The notes: a model not told the origin generated them from the sequence alone. A DNA stretch of 54,289 nucleotides from Bacteroidota bacterium (GCA_023453125.1 JAEXUB010000262.1:1-54289), one strand, 5' to 3'. Shown: positions 1 to 9,863, numbered from the stretch's first letter. Numbers and translations: made by a program.

Positions 1-365
1 TCTCTTATCTGGGTAAGAAGCACAACTTCCTCGCTCGGCTTTGGAGGCGCGGCCGGAGCTTCTTCTTCTTTCTTCTTGAACTTATTTATGGCTTTAATCA
101 TCATAAAGATTGCAAACGCGACAATAACAAAATCAATTACGGTGTTAATAAATGCGCCGTAGTTAATTTTTACCTGGTCTGTCAGGTTAATAGAGAGGTT
201 TTTAAAATCCAGCCCCCCGACAAGAAGCCCAATCGGAGGCATAATAACATCGTTTACAAGGGAGGAAACAATCTTTCCGAAGGCACCGCCGATAATTATA
301 CCAACAGCCAGATCAACCACATTTCCTTTCATAGCGAATGTTTTGAATTCTTTTATCAGACTCAT
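1..365 (-). CDS. mscL: Large-conductance mechanosensitive channel MscL (partial)
   Basis: Reading the reverse complement from an ATG at 365 gives MSLIKEFKTFAMKGNVVDLA, the standard MscL N-terminus, followed by the pore helix (GIIIGGAFGKIVSSLVNDV), a second membrane helix (FINTVIDFVIVAFAIFMM) and a charged cytoplasmic tail ending near LLTQIR at the window edge. MscL forms a homopentameric inner-membrane pore that opens under membrane tension to release solutes during hypo-osmotic shock. About 121 residues are visible, so only the last few residues are missing. A GGAG Shine-Dalgarno lies just upstream of the ATG. The gene faces away from the J-domain gene; the 292 bp between them hold no gene I recognise. 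Confidence 0.95.
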   Translation of the reverse strand, partial: MSLIKEFKTFAMKGNVVDLAVGIIIGGAFGKIVSSLVNDVIMPPIGLLVGGLDFKNLSINLTDQVKINYGAFINTVIDFVIVAFAIFMMIKAINKFKKKEEEAPAAPPKPSEEVVLLTQIR

Positions 366-657
366 TACATCTCCTTTTTATTATTTGAGTAATACTTCAA
401 AATAATAATAATCAAATCAAAACACACCCTTTCTTTAAGAAATTCTAAAAACAGTCCCGTGACAATGATATAAGCATCCCGTGCGGCGGTGTTTATATCC
501 CCCGACTCTTATTTAGAAACAAATTCTTAAAAACAGGGTTAGGGGTGAATAATAAAATGAAAATTACAAATTTTAGGATATGGCCTAAAAACAGCAGAAC
601 CATATAGAAAATAGCGGAATAATCCTTTATCTTTAAGGAATTGGTTTAAGGCGGAAA

Positions 658-1683
658 TTGGGCAACATATCAAAATTGCGCGATGCGGCGGATCTGCTCC
701 TCGATCAGGGGAAGTATGATGAGGCTTTCGGAATTTATGACGAGGTCTATAAGCAGATTTGGGGGGTTCTTGGGACAGTTCAGAACGGAATAGGACTTTT
801 TACCCAGAACTATCTAAACACAAATTTCCGCACCGCGATGGAATTCAGAAGCAATTATACAATGCCTGCAGCCAATGCCGTATGCCTTAAAGTATTCGGG
901 CTGGATGTTGACGAGACTTTAAATGAGTTTATCTTTACATCGTACGGACATCTTCACTGTATCTGTTATTCGCAGACACTGGTGAATGATTCCACTTTTA
1001 TTTCGGTTGCTACAGAATTTTTAGTCCTTTATACACTTATTCTTCAGGGCCCCGAGAATGACTGGGTTTCTTCAGTGCTGAAAATTGTAAACCCGGTTGT
1101 TGAGGATTCAAAGTTCAAACGGATACGTCCAATGGTTTCTGAAACAAATGCTAAACTGAAACTCGTTGAAGAAGCTGAAAAAGTTAAAAACACCGACTGG
1201 TTCGGGCTTAATGTTTCTCTTCTTGATTATTTGGGAAAAACCAGCGAAAGGAATACGCATCTGTTTCAGGCAATAAGCCATATTGTAGGGCCTCATTCGG
1301 CAAAATCGAAAAAAAGGTACAGGAAAAATCCGCGGCAGGAAAAAACTCATCAGGAAGAATATCAACGCTACGAAAAATATGAGAGATATGAAAAGTATGA
1401 GCGGTATGAGAAGTATGAAAAACAGCAGCAGTTTAACCAGCAAACCGAATTCGACCTTAAGACAGCAACGGAATTTGAAAAAGCGCGCTATTTCGGAAAC
1501 CTGTTCGGATTGAAAGGGCAGGTTACAAAATCGACAATAAGAAAGAAATATATTGAACTGATATCAAAATACCATCCTGATAAAGTGGCCGATCTGGGAC
1601 CGGAACTGATTGAACTTGCGGAAAAAAAGACCAAAGACATTAATGCCGCTTATGAATGGTTTAAACAGAAACACGGAATTTAG
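658..1683 (+). CDS. Protein with C-terminal J domain
   Basis: A 341-residue protein whose last ~65 residues form a DnaJ-like J domain with the HPD motif in KYHPDKVADL. The J domain normally stimulates the ATPase of a DnaK-type Hsp70. The ~220-residue N-terminal part matches no family I recognise. Between them, at about residues 222-262, is a charged low-complexity linker of repeated YEKYER units. A C-terminal J domain without Gly/Phe, zinc-finger or CTD regions makes it a class-C-type J protein that may bring a particular client to DnaK. The start is a TTG at 658 with AAGGCGG eight bases upstream. No signal peptide is seen, so it is probably cytoplasmic. The J domain is certain, the client unknown. 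Confidence 0.8.
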   Translation: MGNISKLRDAADLLLDQGKYDEAFGIYDEVYKQIWGVLGTVQNGIGLFTQNYLNTNFRTAMEFRSNYTMPAANAVCLKVFGLDVDETLNEFIFTSYGHLHCICYSQTLVNDSTFISVATEFLVLYTLILQGPENDWVSSVLKIVNPVVEDSKFKRIRPMVSETNAKLKLVEEAEKVKNTDWFGLNVSLLDYLGKTSERNTHLFQAISHIVGPHSAKSKKRYRKNPRQEKTHQEEYQRYEKYERYEKYERYEKYEKQQQFNQQTEFDLKTATEFEKARYFGNLFGLKGQVTKSTIRKKYIELISKYHPDKVADLGPELIELAEKKTKDINAAYEWFKQKHGI

Positions 1684-1748
1684 GGAACATTTAACATTTT
1701 TAGATTTACAAAGCTGGAAGCTGTTTAATTAATCAAATAGAGGAACCG

Positions 1749-4559
1749 ATGAAAAAAAATCTGCTTTACTTATTGGTATTGCTTTTAGCGCTATATCCAT
1801 CTCTCCGGGCGCAGGAATCTAAAATCAATTGGAACCAGAAAATTAAAAACAATCCCGCCGTTATTACCGGCAAACTGAAAAACGGAATAAACTACTACAT
1901 TCTAAAGAACAGCAAACCGGAAAAAAGGGCCGAGCTAAGGCTGGCCGTTAATGCCGGCTCTGTTCTTGAAGACGATAACCAGCAGGGACTTGCCCATTTT
2001 GTTGAACATATGGCATTTAACGGCACAAAGAAATTCAAAAAACAGGAAATAGTAAATTTTCTTGAGGGGATTGGAATGCGTTTCGGACCGGAACTTAATG
2101 CCGGCACCGGAATGGACGAAACAACTTATATGCTGCAGATGCCAACCGATAAAAAAGAAAATCTCGAAAAAGGATTTCAGATTTTAAGCGAATGGGCTCA
2201 TAATATTGCTTTTGAACCGGAGGAGATTGATAAGGAACGGGGTGTTATTATTGAAGAATGGAGACTCGGAAGAGGCGCTCAGGGGAGAATTACAGACAAA
2301 ATGATTCCTGTGCTGCTTAAAAACTCCAAATATGCATCACGCCTCCCAATCGGCAAAAAGGAAATTCTTGAGTCGTTTAAGCACGAAACTTTAAAGAAAT
2401 TCTACAAGGACTGGTACCGTCCCGATTTGATGGCTGTTGTTGCCGTTGGTGATTTTATGGTAAAAGATGTGGAAAATATGATAAAGAAAGAATTCGGTGT
2501 AATTCCTCCAGTTAAGAACCCCCGCAAGCGGACCGAATTTGATGTCCCCCCTCATAAAGAAACTTTATATTCTATAGAATCGGATAAAGAACTGCCCATG
2601 TCAACGGCCATAATATATTACAAGACCAAACCATATGCGACTCTTACATATAAAGACTTTAAGGAAGATGCAATGGGGGCAATCTTTACAGGATTAATTA
2701 TGGAGCGGCTTGAAGAAATAAGGCTTAAACCGGATGCTCCATTTTTATTTGCGCAAATAGCGCCGGGAGGCGGCTTTGTAAGAAGCGCCAGCGCATCGGC
2801 TGTAGTAGTTATTCCGAAAGACAATAATGTTGAAAAGGGATTAAAGGCCGTATTGATTGAACTTGAACGCGCAAAAAAATTCGGCTTTACCGAAACTGAA
2901 ATTGAAAGACAGAAAAAAGAATACCTGAGAGTTCTTGAAGAACGGGTTAAGGAAAAAGATAAAAGAGAATCGGCAGAACTGGTTGACAGAATAATTGAAA
3001 ATTATCTTAAAGGGGAAACCTATCCAAATGAAGAAACCAACTTTGAAATAGGCAGGAAAGTGGTTCCCGTTATTACAGCCGGGGATATCACCGAATTTAT
3101 TAATCGCTCTTTTGGAGACGAAAACAGGGTTGTAACCGTTTCAATGACTGAAAAAGAGGGAGTGACCAAGCCTGCACAGGAAGCCCTTGCCAAAATCTTA
3201 ACTGAAGCGGGGAAAGAAAAAATTGAAGCTTATGTAGATAAAACCATCAGCCAGGAATTAATTCCGTTTGAAATTAAACCGGGGAAGATTGTTTCCGAAT
3301 CGAAAGATGAAAAAATGAATATCACAAAACTCGAACTTTCAAACGGGGCAACGGTCTATCTTAAACCGACAGACTTCAAAAATGACGAGGTGCTGTTCAG
3401 CGCATACAGCAAGGGGGGAAGTTCTCTTTATGATGAAAAGTTCCACCGCACGGTTACTATGGCGCCGAACTATATTTCCCAGGCGGGCGCAGGAAGTTTT
3501 ACCCAGCCTGATCTTAAAAAATATCTCACCGGTAAAAATGCCTATGTTACTCCCCGCATTTCTTTATATAGCGAAGGAATGGACGGGGGCGCAAGCCTTA
3601 AAGACCTCGAAACTATGTTCCGCCTTAACTATCTCTATTTTACCAATCCCCGCAAAGACACCTCCGTGTTCAGGTCATTATATTCAATGTCGGAAAACCT
3701 TTTAAAATACAGGTCCGGAAGTCCCGAGAATGTCTTTATCGATACTGTAAATGTAACCATAGTAAATTACCACAAAAGAGGAATCCCTTTAAATCTTGAA
3801 GGGCTGAAGGAAATAAATTACGACAAGGCATTTGAATATTATAAAGAACGGTTTGCCAACGCCGGCGATTTCACTTTCACTTTTGCCGGAAGCTTTAAGA
3901 TAGAAAATATTAAGCCTTTGATAGAAAAATATATCGGCGGACTCCCTTCAACCGGACAAAAAGAAGACTTCAAAGACGCCGGAATGAGATATCCCAAGGG
4001 GGTTATTCTAAAGGAAGTAAAAAAGGGAATAGAACAGAAAAGCAGCGTTCAGTATTATTTTACCGGGGACATTTCCTGGACAAGAGAGGAGGCATATCTG
4101 CTTGAATCTCTTACAGAAGTAATGAATATAAAACTGCGCGAGGCAATCCGCGAAGACAAAGGGGGAACGTATGGAATACAGGTTGTATCCAGCGCTTCAA
4201 AAGAACCTAAGGGGGAATATATTATCGGAATATCTTTCGGATGCCAGCCGCAGAGAGCCGAAGAATTGTGTTCGGTTATTATGTCACAGATTGACAGCGT
4301 TGCAAATTATCCATTAAAAGCGGAGTATGTTAATAAAGTAAGGGAAACACAGCTTAAGGCGTTTGAAAAAGATTCAAAGGAAAACTCATCCTGGATTGCC
4401 TGGATTGGAGGGGCTCTCCGTTACGGAATCTCCCTGGAAGACTTTTTGCCAAACGAAAATAGAATAAAGGCCCTTTCCGCGGCCGATATTCAGTCAGCTG
4501 CCAAAAAATTCTTTAATAAAGACAACTATTTGAGAGTCGTTTTATATCCCGAAAAATAA
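1749..4559 (+). CDS. M16 family zinc metalloprotease (insulinase/PqqL-like)
   Basis: A 936-residue secreted peptidase with an N-terminal signal peptide (cleavage probably after LRAQ, residue ~22). The inverted zinc motif HFVEH lies at residues 83-87, and a glutamate-rich segment (EEIDKERGVIIEEW, ~158-171) supplies the third zinc ligand, as usual for M16. The second half (from ~515) is the non-catalytic M16-like repeat that closes the clamshell chamber; it contains GGTYGIQVVSS, typical of the C-terminal domain. The length fits the ~930-residue PqqL-like periplasmic enzymes. These degrade or process small unfolded peptides, and the substrate here is unknown. GAGGAAC precedes the ATG, and a strong terminator follows the stop. 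Confidence 0.93.
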   Translation: MKKNLLYLLVLLLALYPSLRAQESKINWNQKIKNNPAVITGKLKNGINYYILKNSKPEKRAELRLAVNAGSVLEDDNQQGLAHFVEHMAFNGTKKFKKQEIVNFLEGIGMRFGPELNAGTGMDETTYMLQMPTDKKENLEKGFQILSEWAHNIAFEPEEIDKERGVIIEEWRLGRGAQGRITDKMIPVLLKNSKYASRLPIGKKEILESFKHETLKKFYKDWYRPDLMAVVAVGDFMVKDVENMIKKEFGVIPPVKNPRKRTEFDVPPHKETLYSIESDKELPMSTAIIYYKTKPYATLTYKDFKEDAMGAIFTGLIMERLEEIRLKPDAPFLFAQIAPGGGFVRSASASAVVVIPKDNNVEKGLKAVLIELERAKKFGFTETEIERQKKEYLRVLEERVKEKDKRESAELVDRIIENYLKGETYPNEETNFEIGRKVVPVITAGDITEFINRSFGDENRVVTVSMTEKEGVTKPAQEALAKILTEAGKEKIEAYVDKTISQELIPFEIKPGKIVSESKDEKMNITKLELSNGATVYLKPTDFKNDEVLFSAYSKGGSSLYDEKFHRTVTMAPNYISQAGAGSFTQPDLKKYLTGKNAYVTPRISLYSEGMDGGASLKDLETMFRLNYLYFTNPRKDTSVFRSLYSMSENLLKYRSGSPENVFIDTVNVTIVNYHKRGIPLNLEGLKEINYDKAFEYYKERFANAGDFTFTFAGSFKIENIKPLIEKYIGGLPSTGQKEDFKDAGMRYPKGVILKEVKKGIEQKSSVQYYFTGDISWTREEAYLLESLTEVMNIKLREAIREDKGGTYGIQVVSSASKEPKGEYIIGISFGCQPQRAEELCSVIMSQIDSVANYPLKAEYVNKVRETQLKAFEKDSKENSSWIAWIGGALRYGISLEDFLPNENRIKALSAADIQSAAKKFFNKDNYLRVVLYPEK

Positions 4560-4568
4560 AACTTAATA

Positions 4569-4598
4569 AAAGGCGGGAACACTACCCGCCTTTTTTTT
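4569..4598 (+). terminator. Rho-independent terminator after the M16 protease gene
   Basis: The inverted repeat AGGCGGG / CCCGCCT with loop AACACTA is followed by a run of eight T. It lies 10 bases after the protease stop codon and ends that transcript before the next gene at 4632. Confidence 0.92.
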
Positions 4599-4631
4599 GT
4601 CACATTAAGGCACTAATTACAAGGAAAGAAA

Positions 4632-5249
4632 ATGAGCATGCTAAGACAAATGTTCGGCCCAAGCAAAAATGAAATATGGGGGGAATTAAGCCGGGAAATC
4701 GGAGGAGACTTTTCGGAGGATAAGTTATTTAAAAACGGCGCGGTAATTCTTGACCACGGCGAGTGGACAATTACGCTGGACACTTATACAGTGCACACCA
4801 ACAACGCGCACATTACCTATACCCGCATGAGAGCGCCTTATGTAAACAAAGACGGTTTTAGATTTAATATTTACCGCAAGAGTATTTTCAGCTGGATTGG
4901 CAAACTATTCCGGATGCAGGATGTTGAAATTGGAGATTCGCAGTTTGACGAGGATTTCATTATACAGGGAGAACCGGAGGATAAAGTGCGCCGGCTTCTA
5001 AACAACAGGAAAATCCGCTCCTTAATTGAAAAGCAGAAGAGTATTCATTTAATGGTTAAGGACGATGAGGGATATTTCAGGAAAAAATTTCCGGAGGGAG
5101 TGGATGAACTTTATTTTCAGGTAACGGGAGTAATCAAAGATAAAGAGAGACTGAAAGACTTATTCGAGCTCTTTTCGGAAGTTCTTGACGAGCTCTGCAG
5201 AATAGGTTCTGCATATGAAAACGATCCCGGTGTGGAACTGAAGTCTTAA
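4632..5249 (+). CDS. Conserved-looking hypothetical protein
   Basis: A 205-residue soluble protein without signal peptide or membrane segment. I do not recognise the family with certainty. The N-terminal half is beta-rich (GAVILDHGEWTITLDTYTV; FNIYRKSIFSWIGKLF), and the C-terminal half is helical and charged, ending in a helix that includes LFELFSEVLDELCRI. AAGGAAAGAAA stands before the ATG at 4632; a second ATG two codons on is possible. The stop overlaps the convergent NtrC-type regulator gene by four bases, with no terminator between them. Confidence 0.7.
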   Translation: MSMLRQMFGPSKNEIWGELSREIGGDFSEDKLFKNGAVILDHGEWTITLDTYTVHTNNAHITYTRMRAPYVNKDGFRFNIYRKSIFSWIGKLFRMQDVEIGDSQFDEDFIIQGEPEDKVRRLLNNRKIRSLIEKQKSIHLMVKDDEGYFRKKFPEGVDELYFQVTGVIKDKERLKDLFELFSEVLDELCRIGSAYENDPGVELKS

Positions 5250-6604
5250 TCCAGTCTTTCGAGTCTTGAGCGCAGATGCCGCTCGCTTATTCCAATAAGC
5301 CTCGCCGCTGCGCTCTTATTGCCCCCCGTCCTCCTTAAAGCTTCCTCTATCATAGCCTTTTCAAAAGCCTTCATTTTATTTTCATATCCTTCGTCAAGAT
5401 TTTCAGGATCGAAAAGGGCATTATTCTTCTTTTCCCCCGATAGAATTGGAAGGTCTTCTTTTGTAATAATTTCGCTTCTGCATAGTACGGCCGCTCTTTC
5501 AATTATATTTTCAAGCTCTCTGATGTTTCCGGGAAAGCCGTGTTTCATTAAAATGTCTATTGCCTCTTTTGATATTCCGGCAATTGTCTTTCCTGTTTCT
5601 GCAGAATATTTTTTGATAAACGAATTAAGCAGAAGAGGAATATCCTCTTTCCTGTTGCGCAGAGGAGGTATATTAATTTGTACTACATTAAGCCGGTAGT
5701 ACAAATCCTGCCTGAAAGTCCCCTCCTCAATCATTTTTTCGAGATTCTTGTGTGTAGCGGCAATAATGCGCACATCGGTCTGAAGAGTCTGACCGCTTCC
5801 AATTCTTTGGAACTCGCCGAACTGGATTGCCCGCAGCAGTTTAACCTGAACCCCCATAGGAATATCCCCCACCTCATCAATAAATAGGGTTCCTCCGTCA
5901 GCCTCCTCGAATCTTCCTGTCCTTTTTGAAATTGCCCCGGTGAAAGATCCTTTCTCGTGTCCGAACAGTTCGCTTTCTATCAGGTTTTCCGATAATGAGG
6001 CCATATTAACAGTAATAAAGGGCTTGTCGCGGCGCGGACTTGCATAATGAATTGACTTGGCGATTAATTCCTTGCCGCTTCCGCTCTCGCCCAGAAGAAG
6101 AACGGTTGATTTTGACTGCGCTACTCTTCCAGCGGTATTTATTACCGATTCCATCTCGGGGTTCCGGGTAATTATAGTATCAAATTTAAATTTATCGTTC
6201 AGCGTGGAACGGAGTATCCTGTTTTCCGATAGCAGATGGCTTCTCTCTTTCAGCCGCGCAAGAACCGTATCCAGTTCATCCAGATTAATAGGTTTTGTAA
6301 GATAGTCATAAGCCCCTTCTTTCATCAATGTAACAGCCGTTTCTATTGTACCGTATGCAGTCATAACCACAATTTCGATTTCAGGGTTAAGCTTTTTAAT
6401 ATTCTTTACCACGTCACGCCCGTTCCATCCGGGCATCTGGTAATCGGTTAGAACAATATCAATCAGGTTTTCCCTGGCAATCCTTAACCCCTCTTCACCG
6501 CTCGATGCAGTAAAAATATTATAACCTCTCCTGCCTAAATAGGCCTTAAGAGAGGTTAATTGAATCTCTTCGTCGTCAATTAATAAAAGATTAAATTCTT
6601 TCAT
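5246..6604 (-). CDS. Sigma-54-dependent response regulator (NtrC/ZraR type)
   Basis: Domains in order: a receiver domain (residues ~5-120; acidic pair DDEE at 10-13, phospho-acceptor D54 in VLTDYQMP), an AAA+ sigma-54 activator domain (~140-375; Walker A GESGSGKE, Walker B LFIDEVGD) and a Fis-type helix-turn-helix at the end (GGNKSAAARLIGISERHLRS). The sigma-54 contact loop reads GSFTGA instead of the usual GAFTGA; serine at that position is tolerated in some family members. It should activate sigma-54 promoters after phosphorylation by the kinase encoded just upstream. A TTG at 6616 also opens the frame, but GAGGAAAAGG sits ideally before the ATG at 6604, eight bases after the kinase stop, so I place the start there. 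Confidence 0.95.
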   Translation of the reverse strand: MKEFNLLLIDDEEIQLTSLKAYLGRRGYNIFTASSGEEGLRIARENLIDIVLTDYQMPGWNGRDVVKNIKKLNPEIEIVVMTAYGTIETAVTLMKEGAYDYLTKPINLDELDTVLARLKERSHLLSENRILRSTLNDKFKFDTIITRNPEMESVINTAGRVAQSKSTVLLLGESGSGKELIAKSIHYASPRRDKPFITVNMASLSENLIESELFGHEKGSFTGAISKRTGRFEEADGGTLFIDEVGDIPMGVQVKLLRAIQFGEFQRIGSGQTLQTDVRIIAATHKNLEKMIEEGTFRQDLYYRLNVVQINIPPLRNRKEDIPLLLNSFIKKYSAETGKTIAGISKEAIDILMKHGFPGNIRELENIIERAAVLCRSEIITKEDLPILSGEKKNNALFDPENLDEGYENKMKAFEKAMIEEALRRTGGNKSAAARLIGISERHLRSRLERLD

Positions 6605-6612
6605 CCTTTTCC

Positions 6613-8616
6613 TCAAACTGTTCTAGGAAGCGTCAAAATAAAAGTGGTTCCGGAACCGGAGGCGCTGCTTATGCTAATTGTTCCATTGTGCGCATCTACT
6701 ATCTTCTGAACTATGCTCAGCCCTATTCCGCTTCCCTGCTTTTTCGTAGTATAGTATAAATTAAATATTTTTTCGAAGTCATCCGGATTAATGCCCGCAC
6801 CCGAATCGGAAAAACTTATTTCTATCAAATCATTCTCTGATTCCGAAGCCGAAACAGTAATGTGTCCTCCTGCGGTTACTGCGTCGAATGCATTTTCTAT
6901 TATATTAATAAAAGCCTGTATAATCTGATTCCTGTCCCATCTTACTTCCCCGCCGTACAAACTTGCCGCGCTGAATTTGATTTCTTTTTCCTCTGCAATA
7001 CGGGAATATTGCCTGGAAAGCTGATTAAGCAATTCCTCAAGTCTGAACAATTCGGGATTTATTTCTACAGGACGGGCGAACTTTAAAAAACTTTCTATAG
7101 TTGAATTAATTCTTTTTACCTCGCCATAAACCAGGCTTGTTAATGATTTGTATTCATCAATATGTTCTGCCGGACGAAAATCCTTATTAAGCTGCTGAAC
7201 TATAGTCGAGATGGCATTAAGAGGATTTCTTATTTCATGAGCAACACTTGATGCAAGCTCTCCCATTGCCGCAAGACGGTTCTGCCTTTCTACCTGTTTT
7301 TCCATTTCCTTAATCCGGGTAAGATCCTTAATAACCAGTATCCGGTTTTCTTTTGCCTGCTCATCCATATAAGAAGATTTTGAAATTAACAGGGTTTTCC
7401 ATTTATTATCAATATAGCAGGAAGTCTCGGTAACCGGCCTGTTGTCTTCTATTGCGGTCCGGCAAAGGTTCCCCGCAGCCTCCAAAATGTGGCGTCCCCT
7501 TAAATCGTCGGGCTCCACTCCCAGCAAATTCCCTGTTTTTTCGTTAACTGAAATAATAGTCCCCTGTTCGTCAAGAAGTATAATTGCGTCTTCAATATTA
7601 TCAACAATAGCGTTCGAATACTCTCTTAGAGAGCTGAATTTTCTGCTTAGCAGCAGATAGTTCTGCCTTATGAAAATAAACGCAAATGCTATTGAGCCAA
7701 GTACAATGAGCAAAATAGAAACAACCACAATTCTCTGCATCGCCCTGCGGTTAAGATTATTAATAGGTTCCATCGAGAGTCCGACTCTGAAAACCCCTAC
7801 CGGAACTTCCTGATAATTGAACAAATGCCTGGCTTCAAAAATATCTGTCCCGCCCTTATTTAAGATAACATATGAGTAATTACCATTCAGATTCAGCGCA
7901 ATTTTTGCCGAGTCGAGGAAATCCACAAGCCCTGTATTGCCTGCCGCTGCAATTATATTGTCATTGTCCTGCAGTACGGCATAGATTATATTGCTGTTCT
8001 GTGAAATATCTTTTAAAAGAACTCCAAATCCCAGCTGATTTCTTATTTTAAGCAGTTCGCCGGCGTCTACATTCAATACGACTGCACAATTTTCCTTTGC
8101 CGCAAGAGCCACGGCATAGCGGCTCCCTTCCATAAAGCGGGCCTGCTTTATTCCCACTATAAGAGTATCCGCCTCTCCGTTGAAGATGGGAGCAAGATTT
8201 TCAAGAGGCCCCTCTTTTTCATCTATTCCGGTATGACTTTCAATTGAGCTCGAAAATAATTTATTGCCAAAGCGGTCAAATATATTTATCCGGTAAATAT
8301 TATTTTCGTTTGCAATTAATTTCAGAAAAGCGTTTGTAATCTGTCCTTTTTCAAACATCATTCTGATTAGGGAGGCATTATTTAAGAGCCTGCCCCTCAG
8401 CTCCTCTTCTATTCTTTCGCTGGAAAGAAGAGCATTGGAAGATGACGCAAGAAGAGTTTCAAGAAGGGAATGGCTCTGTTTGTTCATGAGCTCGAGCGTT
8501 TCTTTACGGCTCTGGTTCAGCTCTATAAGAGCCGATGTTATAACAAGAACGGCGGTAACAAGAAAAATCAGCATTATGCTTCTGGGCTGAATTAGTATTT
8601 TTTTAAGCTGCTTCAT
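6613..8616 (-). CDS. Membrane sensor histidine kinase paired with the NtrC-type regulator
   Basis: A 667-residue inner-membrane kinase. One transmembrane helix lies near residues 13-33, followed by a ~255-residue periplasmic sensing region, a second helix (IVVVSILLIVLGSIAFAFIFI, ~292-315), a PAS domain (YSNAIVDNIEDAIILLDEQG onward), the HisKA box (SSVAHEIRNPLNAIS, the His being the phosphorylation site) and a HATPase_c domain with N box NIIENAFDAV, DSGAGI and GSGIGLSIV. The layout resembles the ZraS/HydH/AtoS kinases that phosphorylate sigma-54 regulators. It lies directly upstream of its regulator on the same transcript. The signal sensed is unknown; the secreted calcium-repeat protein and the barrel nearby point to the cell envelope. 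Confidence 0.94.
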   Translation of the reverse strand: MKQLKKILIQPRSIMLIFLVTAVLVITSALIELNQSRKETLELMNKQSHSLLETLLASSSNALLSSERIEEELRGRLLNNASLIRMMFEKGQITNAFLKLIANENNIYRINIFDRFGNKLFSSSIESHTGIDEKEGPLENLAPIFNGEADTLIVGIKQARFMEGSRYAVALAAKENCAVVLNVDAGELLKIRNQLGFGVLLKDISQNSNIIYAVLQDNDNIIAAAGNTGLVDFLDSAKIALNLNGNYSYVILNKGGTDIFEARHLFNYQEVPVGVFRVGLSMEPINNLNRRAMQRIVVVSILLIVLGSIAFAFIFIRQNYLLLSRKFSSLREYSNAIVDNIEDAIILLDEQGTIISVNEKTGNLLGVEPDDLRGRHILEAAGNLCRTAIEDNRPVTETSCYIDNKWKTLLISKSSYMDEQAKENRILVIKDLTRIKEMEKQVERQNRLAAMGELASSVAHEIRNPLNAISTIVQQLNKDFRPAEHIDEYKSLTSLVYGEVKRINSTIESFLKFARPVEINPELFRLEELLNQLSRQYSRIAEEKEIKFSAASLYGGEVRWDRNQIIQAFINIIENAFDAVTAGGHITVSASESENDLIEISFSDSGAGINPDDFEKIFNLYYTTKKQGSGIGLSIVQKIVDAHNGTISISSASGSGTTFILTLPRTV

Positions 8617-8692
8617 TCTCTGCCGATTAAATTCTTCCTAATTTACAAAATCTTTCTTTCAATTTGTTCTGCATATATAAACCGGGCGCGCA

Positions 8693-9817
8693 TTAAAACG
8701 AAATCCCAGCGTTAATATTGAAAGCCCGGCTGTCATACTTGAAGAGATAGCTGTTCGAATTGTTGCTGATTGTATAAAATTTGAGTCCTATATTGAGGTC
8801 AATATTTTCCCCCAGGCTGAATTTTTTAGAGGCTGAAAACTGAAATATATTCTGTGTGTCTTTCCTCGTAATGTCGGTAATATAATCGCTTTCGTTTAAG
8901 TAAATTCCCTGTGAAGGATAATTTTTACTGTTGTAATAGTAACCTAATTTAATCTGCAGGTCTTCAAAGAAAATCTGAGTCAGTTCAACAAGAAGAGAGT
9001 TGGCTCCATAGTTTACCGGATCATCAAACATTTCCGATTCATCCCCGTACGTAAGATTAAGAAGCTTAACCGAACTTGCTACTCCGCTAATTATTGATTT
9101 ATTTGTATACTGGGCCGCGATGCCGGTTGTCGGCGTTATGGACTGGGCAATTCTAAGAAACCCGGTCAGCTGTGATATACTAGTTGCATTTTGGCTTTTG
9201 ATAAGTACATTTTCTACGGCGCCGCTGTCATTTACTATTGAAACCCAATCCTGCTTGTCGGGACTGGTATAAATCTTATGGTTTATTGCGCCGCCGGTTA
9301 TTATTGTTGTACCGGTTTCGAAAGGTTTATTTATTGAAAGAGTTAATGAGGTTTTAACATTGTTCAGAATAGAAATGTTTTTATAAGAAGTATAAACCAG
9401 AGAGGGATAGAGGTCAAGAGTCATATCCCAGAAAGAGAACTGGTGCTCATAATTAAGCGCGGCTTCAAAATAATCGAAATAGGTATAAATCGGGTCGTTT
9501 ATTCTTTGTTCGGCCGAAACTGATATTGCCGAATTTTCAAAGCTCTTCCAGAAGCCCCCCATATGCCAGTAGAAATTCCTATCGGGGGTATTGCTGAAAT
9601 TATATATAGTTCCGTTATACATATATCCGAAGGAGCCTATTTCCTGCTGAAGAGTAAAATCGTATGATGAAATAAAGTTTTTTTCGGGGGTCTTGGAGCG
9701 GAAAGGATTGCTGTTGAATTCCTGTTCCGTCGTCAGCTGAAGAGATACCTGTGCATTGATATATGTATGAATGGATAAAAAGATTGCAGCGCTTAAGATT
9801 AAACGTAATGATTTCAT
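8693..9817 (-). CDS. Putative outer-membrane beta-barrel protein
   Basis: A 374-residue protein with a clear signal peptide (MKSLRLILSAAIFLSIHTYINAQ). The rest is alternating aromatic/polar beta-strand sequence with many Tyr, Asn and Phe, ending in a strand with terminal Phe (FNINAGISF), the usual barrel-assembly signal. I predict an outer-membrane barrel but cannot name a family or substrate. It lies between the two-component genes and the small Ca-repeat gene, all on the - strand. AAGGATGG precedes the ATG at 9817. Transcripts from the upstream gene must cross a terminator-like hairpin (9826-9850), so expression is probably lower than that of the upstream gene. Confidence 0.7.
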   Translation of the reverse strand: MKSLRLILSAAIFLSIHTYINAQVSLQLTTEQEFNSNPFRSKTPEKNFISSYDFTLQQEIGSFGYMYNGTIYNFSNTPDRNFYWHMGGFWKSFENSAISVSAEQRINDPIYTYFDYFEAALNYEHQFSFWDMTLDLYPSLVYTSYKNISILNNVKTSLTLSINKPFETGTTIITGGAINHKIYTSPDKQDWVSIVNDSGAVENVLIKSQNATSISQLTGFLRIAQSITPTTGIAAQYTNKSIISGVASSVKLLNLTYGDESEMFDDPVNYGANSLLVELTQIFFEDLQIKLGYYYNSKNYPSQGIYLNESDYITDITRKDTQNIFQFSASKKFSLGENIDLNIGLKFYTISNNSNSYLFKYDSRAFNINAGISF

Positions 9818-9825
9818 AAACCATC

Positions 9826-9850
9826 CTTAAAAATGGCTCCGGACGGAGCC
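9826..9850 (-). terminator. Intra-operon terminator or attenuator hairpin
   Basis: On the - strand, GGCTCC / GGAGCC arms (9835-9850) are followed by ATTTTTAAG. The hairpin lies between the small secreted-protein gene and the barrel gene. It has a moderate U-run, so it may only partly stop transcription. Confidence 0.6.
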
Positions 9851-9863
9851 TTGATGAAATTAA

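Noticed and set aside
1108..1443. Open frame on the - strand with hydrophobic LLLFFILLIPLILF sequence
   Set aside because: It is the antisense of the YEKYER repeat linker and charged sequence of the J-domain gene; the hydrophobicity is an artefact of complementing Glu/Lys/Tyr codons.
3382..3705. Open frame of 107 codons on the + strand inside the M16 protease gene
   Set aside because: It is in another frame of a clearly real gene, has no ribosome site and no family resemblance.
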